Shown: piece after piece, positions 29,201-37,548 of the stretch
Layout of the letters: every line of letters begins with the position of its first letter
Position numbering within the stretch: position 1 is the first letter of the stretch
Source: Craspedostauros australis
Taxonomy: Eukaryota > Bacillariophyta > Bacillariophyceae > Mastogloiales > Achnanthaceae
Assembly (NCBI GenBank): GCA_026770025.1
Contig: JAMXDE010000012.1
Span: 62,001-126,000 of the forward strand
DNA: 64,000 nt
Direction of reading: 5' to 3'
Notes under the pieces: model-generated
Told to the model about the DNA's origin: nothing
Seen by the model: only the letters and a program-made list of their open reading frames with translations
Databases searched by the model: none
Made by a program: the position numbers and the translations under genes

Positions 29201-31766
29201 CAGCCATTCCAAGGAGAGGCTGGGACGATGGGCCGGTCCGTGCTTTCACAAGGGTGACGATCTCACCTTTTGGATCCTCGATGACGCATCGCAACGGCTT
29301 CTTCCTCGATCCACCATTCGCCCAGCGGATGATCCATCCACCAAGAACTTGCGTGCGGACTTTCCCCTTCCCATGGTTGGGGAGGACGAGGATGCAGCGA
29401 CAGAGGCATCAGACCATGGGGAGTACAAGGATGACATCCCTGACTCTCCTGAGGCCGATCCTGTTGTTCACACTCTCTCCGACGCCATTCTTTTCGACTC
29501 CATGAGCACTGCATCAGGAACCATGGACAAGGGAGCGGTTTCCGTCCCCAAGTTCACCCCAGAGGAGCTCATTGGTATGTCCTTCATACATCATCAAGAT
29601 GGACACAAGGTCCGTGCCGAGGTCATCCGCAAGGTCAATGATATTGACGCGGACAACCACCAACGCATCAAGATGATTCTCTCTCTCAATGATGGGGAGA
29701 CCAATGATCTGATGGCCTACACTGAGCTGTCGGATATCATCGAACAGCAACAGGCGACGGGTGAAGCCGATGGCACATGGACCTTCATTGACATCATCGG
29801 TCATGAGGGCCCACTCTCGTCCTCATCATCATCTTACAAAGGATCAAGATACAACGTCAAGGTCCAATGGGATGATGGATCTACATCCATGGAACCCCTC
29901 TCTGTCATGATACAGGATGATCCTGCAACATGTGCTGCATACGGTCGGACACATGGTCTACTCCAAGAGCCAGGATGGAAGCGTCTTCAGCGTCTCTCCC
30001 AACGGCAGACTCGCATGAGACGTGAAGTCCATGTTGCCAAGTCTCGCACCTCCGGTTCGGTCCCTACCTACCAGTTCGGAGTCCAAGTGCCCAACAATCA
30101 TCGTGAGGCCATGACCCTTGACCAACAGAACGGCAACACCTTCTGGGCTGACGCAGAGAGGAAAGAGATGGACCAACTCTTTGAGTATGGTACCTTCGAA
30201 GTCCTCGGACACCTCTCCAAGCCTCCAGATGGACACCAGAAGATCAGACTCCAATGGGTGTATGCTGTCAAACACGACCTCCGCCACAAAGCGAGATGTG
30301 TTGCTGGAGGGCATCTAACACGACCATGCAAGGACATGTCGTATGCGGGTGTGGTCAGCCTTCAATCACTGCGCCTCGCTCTACTGGCTGGTGAGCTCAA
30401 CGGTCTCACCACAATGGTGGGTGACATCGGGAACGCATATCTTGAGGCATATACGCAGGAGAAGATCTGCTTCATCGCTGGTGAGGAATTTGGAGAGCAC
30501 GCCGGTAAGATGATGCGTATCGTCAAGGCACTCTACGGCCTGCGCACATCAGGCGCTCGGTTTCACGAAGCTCTTGCAGATACCCTCAGAGATGTCGGAT
30601 TCGTCCAATGCCGCTCTGACCCAGATGTATGGATGCGAGATGCTACTTCCCACTGGGAGTACATCTGTGTCTATGTCGATGACCTGATGGTCACCATGAA
30701 GGATCCCCAGTCCTTTTTCGACCTTCTGATCTCCAAGTATGGCTACAAACTCAAGGGAGTTGGGCCAGTGCAGTACCATCTTGGTGCTGACTTCAATCGA
30801 GATCCAGATGGAACCATGAAGATCAGCCCCCGATCCTACATCAAGAGGATTCTGATCAACTACGAGCGCATGTTCGGAGAGATGCCAAAGAAGGCAAGCT
30901 GCCCCCTCGATAAGGCAGACAGCCCAGAGCTCGACACATCCGAAGAGCTCTCCGACGTGGACAAGAACAAGTTCATGTCCATCATCGGCACCCTTCAATG
31001 GTGCGTCACCCTTGGCAGATTTGACATATCTGTTGCAGTGATGACACTCTCCAGATTCCGAGCCTCGCCGCGCAAGGGCCACCTCGATCGAGCCAAGAGA
31101 ATCTATGGCTATCTCCGCAAACATCAAGATGGGGCCATCCGCTTTCGCACAGGCATACCACAACATGAGGAGCACTTCGAGGTACCACAGCAGGATTGGC
31201 TGTACTCCGTGTATGGCAACACATCGGAAGAAATCGCGAAGGACGCTCCTGTGCCAAGAGGCAAGATTGTCAGAACCACTTCCTTTGTTGATGCCAACCT
31301 CATGCATTGCAAGGTAACCGGTCGATCGGCCACTGGAGCTCTTCATTTTGTCAACCAAACACCCATCGAATGGTTCAGCAAACGACAGGCCACCGTTGAG
31401 ACCGCAACCTATGGGTCTGAATTCGTTGCGGCCCGTCAAGCCACCGAACACATCATATCTCTTCGTCTTGCTCTGAGAGAGATGGGCATCCCTCTTGATG
31501 GTCCCAGTTGGCTGTTTGGTGACAACCAATCAGTCATAACTTCATCCACCGTGCCCATGAGCATGCTGACCAAGAGACACAATGCACTTGCATACCATCG
31601 AGTCCGTTCCGCCATCGCATCTGGAACCATCCACTTCATCAAGATCCCAGGAACACAGAATGTGGCTGACATCTTGACGAAGTTCCTACCATGGGCAGCA
31701 TTCTGGCCTCTCATCCAACCAATCTTATTCTGGAGAGGTGACACCATCCGCTCACACAACAAGTGA
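26250..31766 (+). CDS. Copia gag-pol polyprotein, intact, 1838 aa
   Basis: A single frame without stops. Gag occupies roughly residues 1-480: an N-terminal helical segment, an Ala/Thr-rich linker (120-150), a UBN2-like helical region, and a basic Lys/Arg-rich C-terminus in place of a visible CCHC knuckle. Protease: LVDSGANGG with catalytic Asp 550. Integrase: Asp 804 (AMDTLF), Asp 868 (SDNA) and Glu 903 (NGAERR), a D-D-35-E triad. Reverse transcriptase: VGDIGNAYLEAY (Asp 1392) and YVDD (1475-1478). RNase H: FVDANLMH (Asp 1681), TYGSEFVAARQ and GDNQSVI, ending DILTKF. DIGNAYL is typical of diatom CoDi elements. The ATG at 26250 follows the leader tract. All catalytic residues are present, so the protein is probably functional. 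Confidence 0.95.
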   Translation: MTTPPPTISEAEIFNHVVRSVGIADDSDARSLLDQQGILSIADLLLLSREDLQAFQYQGLDEDGEAFVYELDAPCIRRILALPRWWQHQVDPTFVTWYTISRHSLAEAIASPIVAPAEAAAARAATTAATTAATTAATAAATAAATVAASSAPTPDPITSTPVSSSESRLQDFRKGMRRNSEHFPKLKDDRFFLSFRRTFMTVAASQGVSDVLNPEYKPADEDMVLFQEQNTFVYCTLVLSLKTQKGQRCVRKFEDTMDGQAAFAAMLSEYTTGVTASNAGKHLRSILNTLKLDKDWRGTRESFLDSWSNKVYDLEVIQDDEVDTDRKRDWLEEAISPDTELYRALFESQYLEASLHAMSIDGVSAEFTLDFERTFALIRSHAQRLDRVKPRGRSSRKVHNAKHSGARGQAQTWSKDKDYSKDPRPRIPHEEWMKMERSQRQAFLEAKGKWDPNRGKGGRQRAANKATTSKSDGHSATPSANAANADTTTTPPAQPGDAINRMLANAKSTPSTDEPILTYKGQTWRLANQAMVRYDFHKTSKAHHGSLVDSGANGGLAGDDVLVLCKTGHTADVNGIGDSAIANLDIGTVAGLVDTTEGPIIAVFHQYALYGKGKTIHSSNQLASFGIDVNERPRHLPGGRQTIITTDGRVIPLSIRHGLSYMDMRCPTRDQLGKYPHIDFTADSVWDPSALDQELDISDVSGANNESSIPISGQELDVFVTDGEPTRGETSDLSGGIELSSAPVDYEALRPHFGWIPARRVRDTLRCTSQWYRTAERFSMRKHFRTRFPAANVDRLHEVVAMDTLFSDTPAHDDGIAGHGGCTMMQIYVALQSRFTAGFPMSSEKQVANTFLDFIRHHGAPDLLMSDNAKSEIGSKVQEILRQYAIKDHQSEPEHQHQNGAERRIQDVKRTTNGIMDRTGTPAKFWLICTQYVISLLNHIAQRTVGSITPFQAAYGHRPDVSKFLAYRWWQPVYFRVDKPGFPSHSKERLGRWAGPCFHKGDDLTFWILDDASQRLLPRSTIRPADDPSTKNLRADFPLPMVGEDEDAATEASDHGEYKDDIPDSPEADPVVHTLSDAILFDSMSTASGTMDKGAVSVPKFTPEELIGMSFIHHQDGHKVRAEVIRKVNDIDADNHQRIKMILSLNDGETNDLMAYTELSDIIEQQQATGEADGTWTFIDIIGHEGPLSSSSSSYKGSRYNVKVQWDDGSTSMEPLSVMIQDDPATCAAYGRTHGLLQEPGWKRLQRLSQRQTRMRREVHVAKSRTSGSVPTYQFGVQVPNNHREAMTLDQQNGNTFWADAERKEMDQLFEYGTFEVLGHLSKPPDGHQKIRLQWVYAVKHDLRHKARCVAGGHLTRPCKDMSYAGVVSLQSLRLALLAGELNGLTTMVGDIGNAYLEAYTQEKICFIAGEEFGEHAGKMMRIVKALYGLRTSGARFHEALADTLRDVGFVQCRSDPDVWMRDATSHWEYICVYVDDLMVTMKDPQSFFDLLISKYGYKLKGVGPVQYHLGADFNRDPDGTMKISPRSYIKRILINYERMFGEMPKKASCPLDKADSPELDTSEELSDVDKNKFMSIIGTLQWCVTLGRFDISVAVMTLSRFRASPRKGHLDRAKRIYGYLRKHQDGAIRFRTGIPQHEEHFEVPQQDWLYSVYGNTSEEIAKDAPVPRGKIVRTTSFVDANLMHCKVTGRSATGALHFVNQTPIEWFSKRQATVETATYGSEFVAARQATEHIISLRLALREMGIPLDGPSWLFGDNQSVITSSTVPMSMLTKRHNALAYHRVRSAIASGTIHFIKIPGTQNVADILTKFLPWAAFWPLIQPILFWRGDTIRSHNK

Positions 31767-31782
31767 TATCATCGACATACGC

Positions 31783-31791
31783 TCCGGGGAG
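31783..31791 (+). other. Polypurine tract of the complete copia element
   Basis: tccggggag directly before the 3' LTR. The purine part is short (ggggag) but correctly placed. Confidence 0.65.
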
Positions 31792-32455
31792 TAATAACAC
31801 ATCGAACGCTCCAACTACACTCATCTTGGTAGTATTCGAATGAGTCATGTGGTATTCGTGTACCACAGGACGAATACTGATGCAGTCACGAGACTCTTCG
31901 TGTGTGATGAATCGTAATGTTATGATATCCGCAATTGCCGCAACTCCCATGTGGGATCGCTTTCTCGTCTCACAGACTGACTCGCAATTCAGATATATTG
32001 ATTCCTCAATTCCACACCATCTTGTTGACACCTTGCAATTCAGATATATTGGTTCATCCAATAGATCTGAATAAGAGGTCCTCAATTGCACAGCTTCAGA
32101 ATTATGGCAGTACTGGTCATCGTGGACCTGAACGTGCCATCTGATCTTGTCTTCACCTCTGTGCTTGCAAACATACATTTCCTCCCACATGTGAATGCAA
32201 CAGTGCAAGGCATCATTTTACAGCAGTATTGCTGTGTGAAACTTGTGCAATCTCATTGCATCATCATCATCATCTTGCATTGCACTCTTCATGCTCACAA
32301 TTCTGACTTCGACAGATCAGAATTGGGCCAGCTTTCATTAACTTAATCACCTACTTGAGCACACACACACAATACCAACCATCTACATACTTCATTGTCG
32401 GATCTGATCAGTCTCTATTTGAAGTAAGTACCCTGTATTGTATTCTGTTCTATCA
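31792..32455 (+). repeat. 3' LTR of the complete copia element
   Basis: 664 bp, identical to 25138-25801, followed by the right CTTCC duplication. Confidence 0.95.
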
Positions 32456-32460
32456 CTTCC
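32456..32460. repeat. Target-site duplication CTTCC, right
   Basis: Same five bases as 25133-25137. Confidence 0.9.
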
Positions 32461-34275
32461 GGAATCAAAGACACTCTCAACAAACAAAAGCTGTGGTGTT
32501 TGCGCAAGAGATGAATTTTGGGTTTGCCAACAGCCACGTTCTCCTGATGGCAAGGCCATTGGCTGGAGCAACCAGGAGTGATCAACATCGGCAGAGTATG
32601 AAGACACATCCACCCAACCCACGAAAGCATCAGGGTTCTCGGCAATTGGCACCGTCAACGTGGTAACAAGGTATTGTCATTTTCTAGCTTAAATCGAAGT
32701 CTTTCTGGATATGCGGTAAATAATATATTTATGCATTGTATTATGAAAAGGTTCATCAGAAGCAACGGTATCTTAGTAAATAATGTACTTGTTTCATTTA
32801 TGGGTACGCGGTAAAATACAATATATTCAACTAATTCATGCTCCCATCTTGTTCGTTAGAAAGTTCGATATTGTGTCCGATAATTGAATAGCGACAACTC
32901 TTGCCACGATTCATTTCCGAGCTCCCAACAGGCTAGTAATCATAGCTAGTTTGTTTCATGTTTCAAACCAACCTGGCCGATTTGAAAGAAGCAACGGAGG
33001 GCGGGTAGAGAGTAGCACAGCGAGGTAAGGACGAGTGTGTAACTATTTAAGTGTACGTGGAGGTTATGTCACTCTCGTATGCATTGTCATTCGTCATCAC
33101 GACTCCAGATGGAATCAACCAACGTTCCGAGTTTGCAACTAATATAATACTTCGTGGCAGAGCAACCTGCTGCATTCTAATGTTGTGCCCCTCCACGTTT
33201 CCACGATGGTTCAGATGTTGGACATGATGGTGAATGGAACAGCAATGAGATGTGCCTCCAAGGATCATGGCAGATGTCAAACTCGCAAGAGGCGGCACCA
33301 GGAAGGGAGAGAGCATGAGGCTCATCAAGCCACACGATAAAGAATAGAGGAGGCGGTGACAGACTGCGAGTTTGGTCTCTCGTTTCGTCCGGAGACGAAC
33401 CGGAGATGAAAGACGATGTCTTTTGGTGTTGGGATGTGTCATCCTGTTGGCCGAATGCAATTCCGAAGCGACGCACAGAGCATCACCAACCCGCGCGAGG
33501 GTAGAAACAAACGGCAAGATGTTTCGCCGAGAACCAAGTGCGCCTCCCAAGGAGAGCCCATGGGGTTTGGGCCTGCTACTTCCTTCGGCATTCGCGGACG
33601 ATCACTTTGTCATCAGTTTGATGTACATCAGGGAGCATCCCCATCGTGGTGAGAAGACGCGAAATAAGCAGCACCATCACAGAAGGAAGAACCACGTACG
33701 ACCGACTCTGCTTTGCGTGCAGAGCAACCACCAAGCGGTCGCGCACGCAAGATTATCATCGTCATGACACTCGTCATTGGGGCGCGCAAGCGTGACGGTG
33801 AAACTGGGCGAGCACCCATTTCCTCCATGTTCCTGCACAAGGCATCATTTTTCGTTCGCACAAAGAGTATCAATGCGTGTGGATGTGAGAAGCGGGTGAA
33901 CGAGGCCGGCGGTTGGCTCTTTTGGGGCCCGGAGAGAAGCAGAGCATGTGTCAGGACATCGGCACGAATGACTTCGTTCGCGCCTTCGCAGGCACATGAA
34001 CACGAAAGGTACCGAGTCAGGATGGTTGGCAACAGATGAGGCGTGGTGTCTCTCTGTCCGGAGGAATAGCTATGTGTATTGACGACATCGGTATTAGGAT
34101 TGGCGTGAGCTATTGGCATGATTGGTTTGATTTGGTACGGGCTAAGCAGAGCCGTATTTACTCTATACGCACGCGCGTTGAATCAGTAGCCCCTCTAACG
34201 ATCCCGTGGCCCGTCGACATTTATTTCCCGTCACACTTCGCCCTTCACCCTTCACTCCTGGCCCACGGAACTTCT
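32461..34275. other. Intergenic stretch without a supported gene
   Basis: No frame shows a recognisable domain. Around 32700-32860 the DNA is A/T-rich and contains a loose internal duplication (atgcggtaaataatatat / acgcggtaaaatacaatatat). The left flank of this block is the pre-insertion continuation of 25132. Confidence 0.5.
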
Positions 34276-37056
34276 TCACTTTGTGGCTGCACTGCTTGGC
34301 CTGGCGCGTTTGCGCACACCAGCCCCAGATGTCCTCGATGCCTCGGCAGGAGCAGCAGCATCCTCTTCGTCCTCTTCCTTCGTCTTTGTTGGAGCTGATT
34401 CCTTGGTTGCTGCTGTCCTTGTTTCTGTGCCTACCTCTTCATCCCTCTCCTCTTCTTTCGCTACGGCAGCTTCGGTTGGCTTGGCCACGGCCTGCCGTTT
34501 GTAGTACTCCTCCATGGCCTGCTTTTGGCGTTTCATGTCCTCCTGTGCCAGCTTCTGGTAGTACTTGCGCCGAGTCTCTGGCAGAGCCTTCCACCTCTGC
34601 CCCACCTTCTGGGCGAGCAATCGGAAACTGATCTTGCCATGGGTCTTGCGGTGCGGTCGGCGTTTCTTCTCAGAAGGCAAGAGCGGACGCAGCAACGCTC
34701 TTGGGACCTTCTTCTTGCCGCCTTCTTCGCTTGAGCTCGGTGTTCCGCTCTTGTCCATCGCGCCTCCGTCTTTCCCTGTGCCGGTGGTGGTGCTGGTACC
34801 TGCAGTTGCGGATCCGTCAGCAGGATTCGATGCTGGATCGAGCTCCTTCAGTATGCGCTCCCGTTCCTCGGAGAAGAACAGGTTGTAAGCGCTCAATGGC
34901 CGCCTTGGCATGTCGGCAGGCTTCTTCTTGTGGAGACGCTTCTTCTTTGGCCGGGGCCTGGGAGGTGTCATCATTGCTGTGCTGGTGGTGTTGATGGGGT
35001 GCGTCGGCATCAGCGACGATGGCGAAGCGAAGTTGGCGGAGACACCTTGTTGGTTGGAGGGGTAGAACATCGATTGCTGTCCGGGCTGTGCCGAGGCAGC
35101 GGCTGCGGCCATCGCGCCGGCCATGAAGTGTGATGGATCCGCTTTCTCCAGATCACCTCGTGTCAGGGTCTGGAGCATGGCGTATCTTGGATCATTGTGC
35201 TGTGCGGATTGCATGCCCCCAGAAGACGCTGCTGCTGAGGAGGAGGAGGATCCTGCCATGCCCGCGGCCATCATTGCCGCAGGGTTGCCGAAGTCGAGCT
35301 GCTGGGCGGAGAACGCCGCTGGCGATGCCGCCGTTGCGGCCAGCATGGCTTGGTAGTTGCTGAGGCCGCGCTGGTTGGACAGCTGGGCAGAAACAGAAGC
35401 AGATCCTGCGACAGAATCGGATCCTCCTTCCATCCCTGCGCCCCTTTCCGTCGCCGTCCGTGCCGCCATTGCTGCCGCGGCATTGGCTGGAGAGACGAAG
35501 CCCAACAGTGCGGCTTGCGCTTCAGACTGCTGTGATGATGGCCTGTGTCCATGCCTATGACCGTGACCATGAACCTGGGCACGCGACTGGGATTGTCCAT
35601 GCATGAGCTGATTCGCCAAATCCATCGTGAGAGGCATGGAAGCCGATCCCATGGCATTGAGGCCCTGGTCGTTGAATATTCTCTCCGGCTGCATGCTGTT
35701 CTGGTTGAGGTTTCCGATCGGCCTTGGCATCAGTGCGCCGCTGAACACATCCATGGGTGGCGTGTTCATGTTGTGGCTGGATGATGCCAGGCCTGTGCCA
35801 AACGGAAAGCTCGCCATGGCTGCGCCAGTTCTGGATGTGGCATTGGCGTTGCCACCATCGCCACCCACGCTGCCGCCGAATGCAAGGTTCGAAGCCAGAG
35901 TTCTTGTGGGGTCGATGTTGGCGGAGTTGCTTGGCGTATTCAACATCCCTGAAGCCATGGAAGACGTCTGCGTGTTCCGCATCCGGATCAAGTCGTCTGC
36001 GATCGACGTTGCGGTGCCTTGATCTTGGAGGAGGTGAGACTGTTGGAAAGTCGAGGACATTTGTTGTTGCTGCTGTTGGTGCGGATATTGCTGCTGCGGT
36101 GAGTGCCACATGTTGGATTGGGCCATGCCTGCGCCTGCGTTGCCTTCAGCGAGGCCTGCGCGAAAGTGTTGCTGCCCAGAATGCTGCTGTTGTTGCTGCT
36201 GTTGCTGTTGGTGCGCCATCAACATCTGGAAGAGCATTCTATCGTCATGCCCCAAAGACTGCTGCTGACCCTGGCTCTGTTGTTGTTGTTGCTGCTGCTG
36301 ATGCTGTTGAGTGGTATTCTGACTCATGGCCCCGGCTTGCAACGGGTTGCCAGAGTTTGCTGACTGATTGCTCCCTGCTCTACCTCCAGCCCCCAGCGTG
36401 GAGAGCAACATGCTGTTGTGGTGGCGATTGCTGGTGCTGTCGCCAGCAACACTGTTGCCGCTATTGCCACCGCGCATCGTTGTCCTCTCTCTGTTTCCAT
36501 CGGCGACACTGTTGCTGTTGTTGCCGCTGTGCACGCTTCCGGCAGCAGCAGCAGCATGGAGACCGAAGGGGTACTGGTTTGTCATCGATTGGTCGGAATG
36601 GGCATTGCCTGCGAGGTCGTTGGGGAATGTCTGCAGGTAGAGTTGGCTCCTCTGCTGATGGAGAGCGTGGCGTAACTGTTGCTGTTGGTGTTGTTGGTGC
36701 TGCTGTTGGAGGTGTTGGTGGGCTTGATTCGTCAAATCGATTCCACCATCGCCAAGCTGCGTCATGGAGTTGTCGTTGCTGTTGTTGGTGTCGAGGTTCC
36801 TGTTGCGATAGCCACTGGCATTGCTGCTGCCGCTGCCAACATTCCCTCCGCCTGTGCCCCTGGAGAAGTCCATGTCTGCGGTGTTGTCGCCTGCTACTGA
36901 GGCTAAGGCCGATGCTGACACTGCTGACTCAGCTCCGGGGCTGCCTCGGCTGAAGTGGAAGGGGAGGGGTAGCGACTTCTTTGGCTCGCTATCCCTGTGC
37001 AGCCCAAGTCGGCGCGATGTGGTTGTATCGAAGACGGTGGAGAACAGAGTAGGCAT
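34276..37056 (-). CDS. Gln/Ser/Asn-rich HMG-box protein with split HMG domain
   Basis: From ATG 37056 (MPTLFSTVFDTT...) the frame encodes 926 aa; it is open further to 37548, but that extension is His/Gln/Arg-rich and looks like leader. Most of the protein is low complexity with poly-Gln, poly-Asn/Ser and Ala-Met segments, as in transcription coactivators. Near the C-terminus, RRPLSAYNLFFSEERERIL (about 34850-34910) is HMG helix 1. GKISFRLLAQKVGQRWKAL and RRKYYQKLAQEDMKRQKQAMEEY (about 34530-34640) are helices 2 and 3. A Gly/Thr/Ser/Lys-rich insert of about 65 residues separates helix 1 from helix 2, longer than in usual HMG boxes. Basic RPKKKRLHKKK before it may be a nuclear signal. It probably bends or binds DNA in the nucleus. 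Introns upstream cannot be excluded. Confidence 0.7.
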   Translation of the reverse strand: MPTLFSTVFDTTTSRRLGLHRDSEPKKSLPLPFHFSRGSPGAESAVSASALASVAGDNTADMDFSRGTGGGNVGSGSSNASGYRNRNLDTNNSNDNSMTQLGDGGIDLTNQAHQHLQQQHQQHQQQQLRHALHQQRSQLYLQTFPNDLAGNAHSDQSMTNQYPFGLHAAAAAGSVHSGNNSNSVADGNRERTTMRGGNSGNSVAGDSTSNRHHNSMLLSTLGAGGRAGSNQSANSGNPLQAGAMSQNTTQQHQQQQQQQQSQGQQQSLGHDDRMLFQMLMAHQQQQQQQQQHSGQQHFRAGLAEGNAGAGMAQSNMWHSPQQQYPHQQQQQQMSSTFQQSHLLQDQGTATSIADDLIRMRNTQTSSMASGMLNTPSNSANIDPTRTLASNLAFGGSVGGDGGNANATSRTGAAMASFPFGTGLASSSHNMNTPPMDVFSGALMPRPIGNLNQNSMQPERIFNDQGLNAMGSASMPLTMDLANQLMHGQSQSRAQVHGHGHRHGHRPSSQQSEAQAALLGFVSPANAAAAMAARTATERGAGMEGGSDSVAGSASVSAQLSNQRGLSNYQAMLAATAASPAAFSAQQLDFGNPAAMMAAGMAGSSSSSAAASSGGMQSAQHNDPRYAMLQTLTRGDLEKADPSHFMAGAMAAAAASAQPGQQSMFYPSNQQGVSANFASPSSLMPTHPINTTSTAMMTPPRPRPKKKRLHKKKPADMPRRPLSAYNLFFSEERERILKELDPASNPADGSATAGTSTTTGTGKDGGAMDKSGTPSSSEEGGKKKVPRALLRPLLPSEKKRRPHRKTHGKISFRLLAQKVGQRWKALPETRRKYYQKLAQEDMKRQKQAMEEYYKRQAVAKPTEAAVAKEEERDEEVGTETRTAATKESAPTKTKEEDEEDAAAPAEASRTSGAGVRKRARPSSAATK

Positions 37057-37548
37057 CGAGCTGTAGGTGCATTGCTTGTGGTAGCGTTGTGCTTGGCCTG
37101 ACTTCGTCTTGAGTTGCGCTGCGTTTAGCGGAGTTGGGCGAAGATGCTGGTGCTGATGCTGATGCTGGTGCCGATGCTGATGATGTTCTTGTGTGGATGG
37201 CTGCCAACTCACAAAGGTTAACTCACAATGATGAACTTGCGATGGCGATGTCCAAAACACGCGAACCGCAGAAGAGTGAGCACGCTCTGAAGACGGAGGG
37301 GGTGATAGGTTTCGGTGAGATTCGGCTACGATTGCAGCACGTAATGCGCGTGGTTGTATGCGTGCGGATGTCTGTGTGTGTCCTCGTGTTGGGAGCGTGT
37401 GCTGCTCGCAGTATGTGTATTGGTCTCTCTTTTCGATTCGAAAGGTGTTGTGGTGACCGCGTTGCTTCCGTTCGTGCGTGACGCTATGCCTTGCGCTTCC
37501 TCGTGTGGCAATGGCCCTGTCGTGCTGCCTTCTCTTGGCCCTGGGCAC
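37057..37548 (-). other. 5' open extension of the HMG-box ORF, probably leader
   Basis: The frame stays open for another 164 codons up to an ATG at 37548. The translation is dominated by His, Gln, Arg and Thr with tandem QHQHQHQH-type units, more like a transcribed (CAGCAT)n leader than a domain. It could be coding if the upstream start is used. Confidence 0.4.

Larger units (their letters stand above)
25138..32455 (+). mobile_element. Complete Ty1/copia (CoDi-like) retrotransposon, 7318 bp
   Basis: Two identical 664-bp LTRs, a 448-bp leader, one intact gag-pol frame, a short polypurine tract (tccggggag, 31783-31791) and CTTCC duplications on both sides. Order protease-integrase-RT-RNase H defines copia. 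The LTR termini are TA...CA rather than TG...CA. Everything needed for autonomous movement appears intact, and LTR identity implies insertion within the recent past. Confidence 0.95.

Noticed and set aside
27342..29294. 650-codon open frame antisense to the copia gag-pol
   Set aside because: It mirrors the strongly coding plus strand, has no domain content, and long antisense frames are expected opposite third-position-biased genes.
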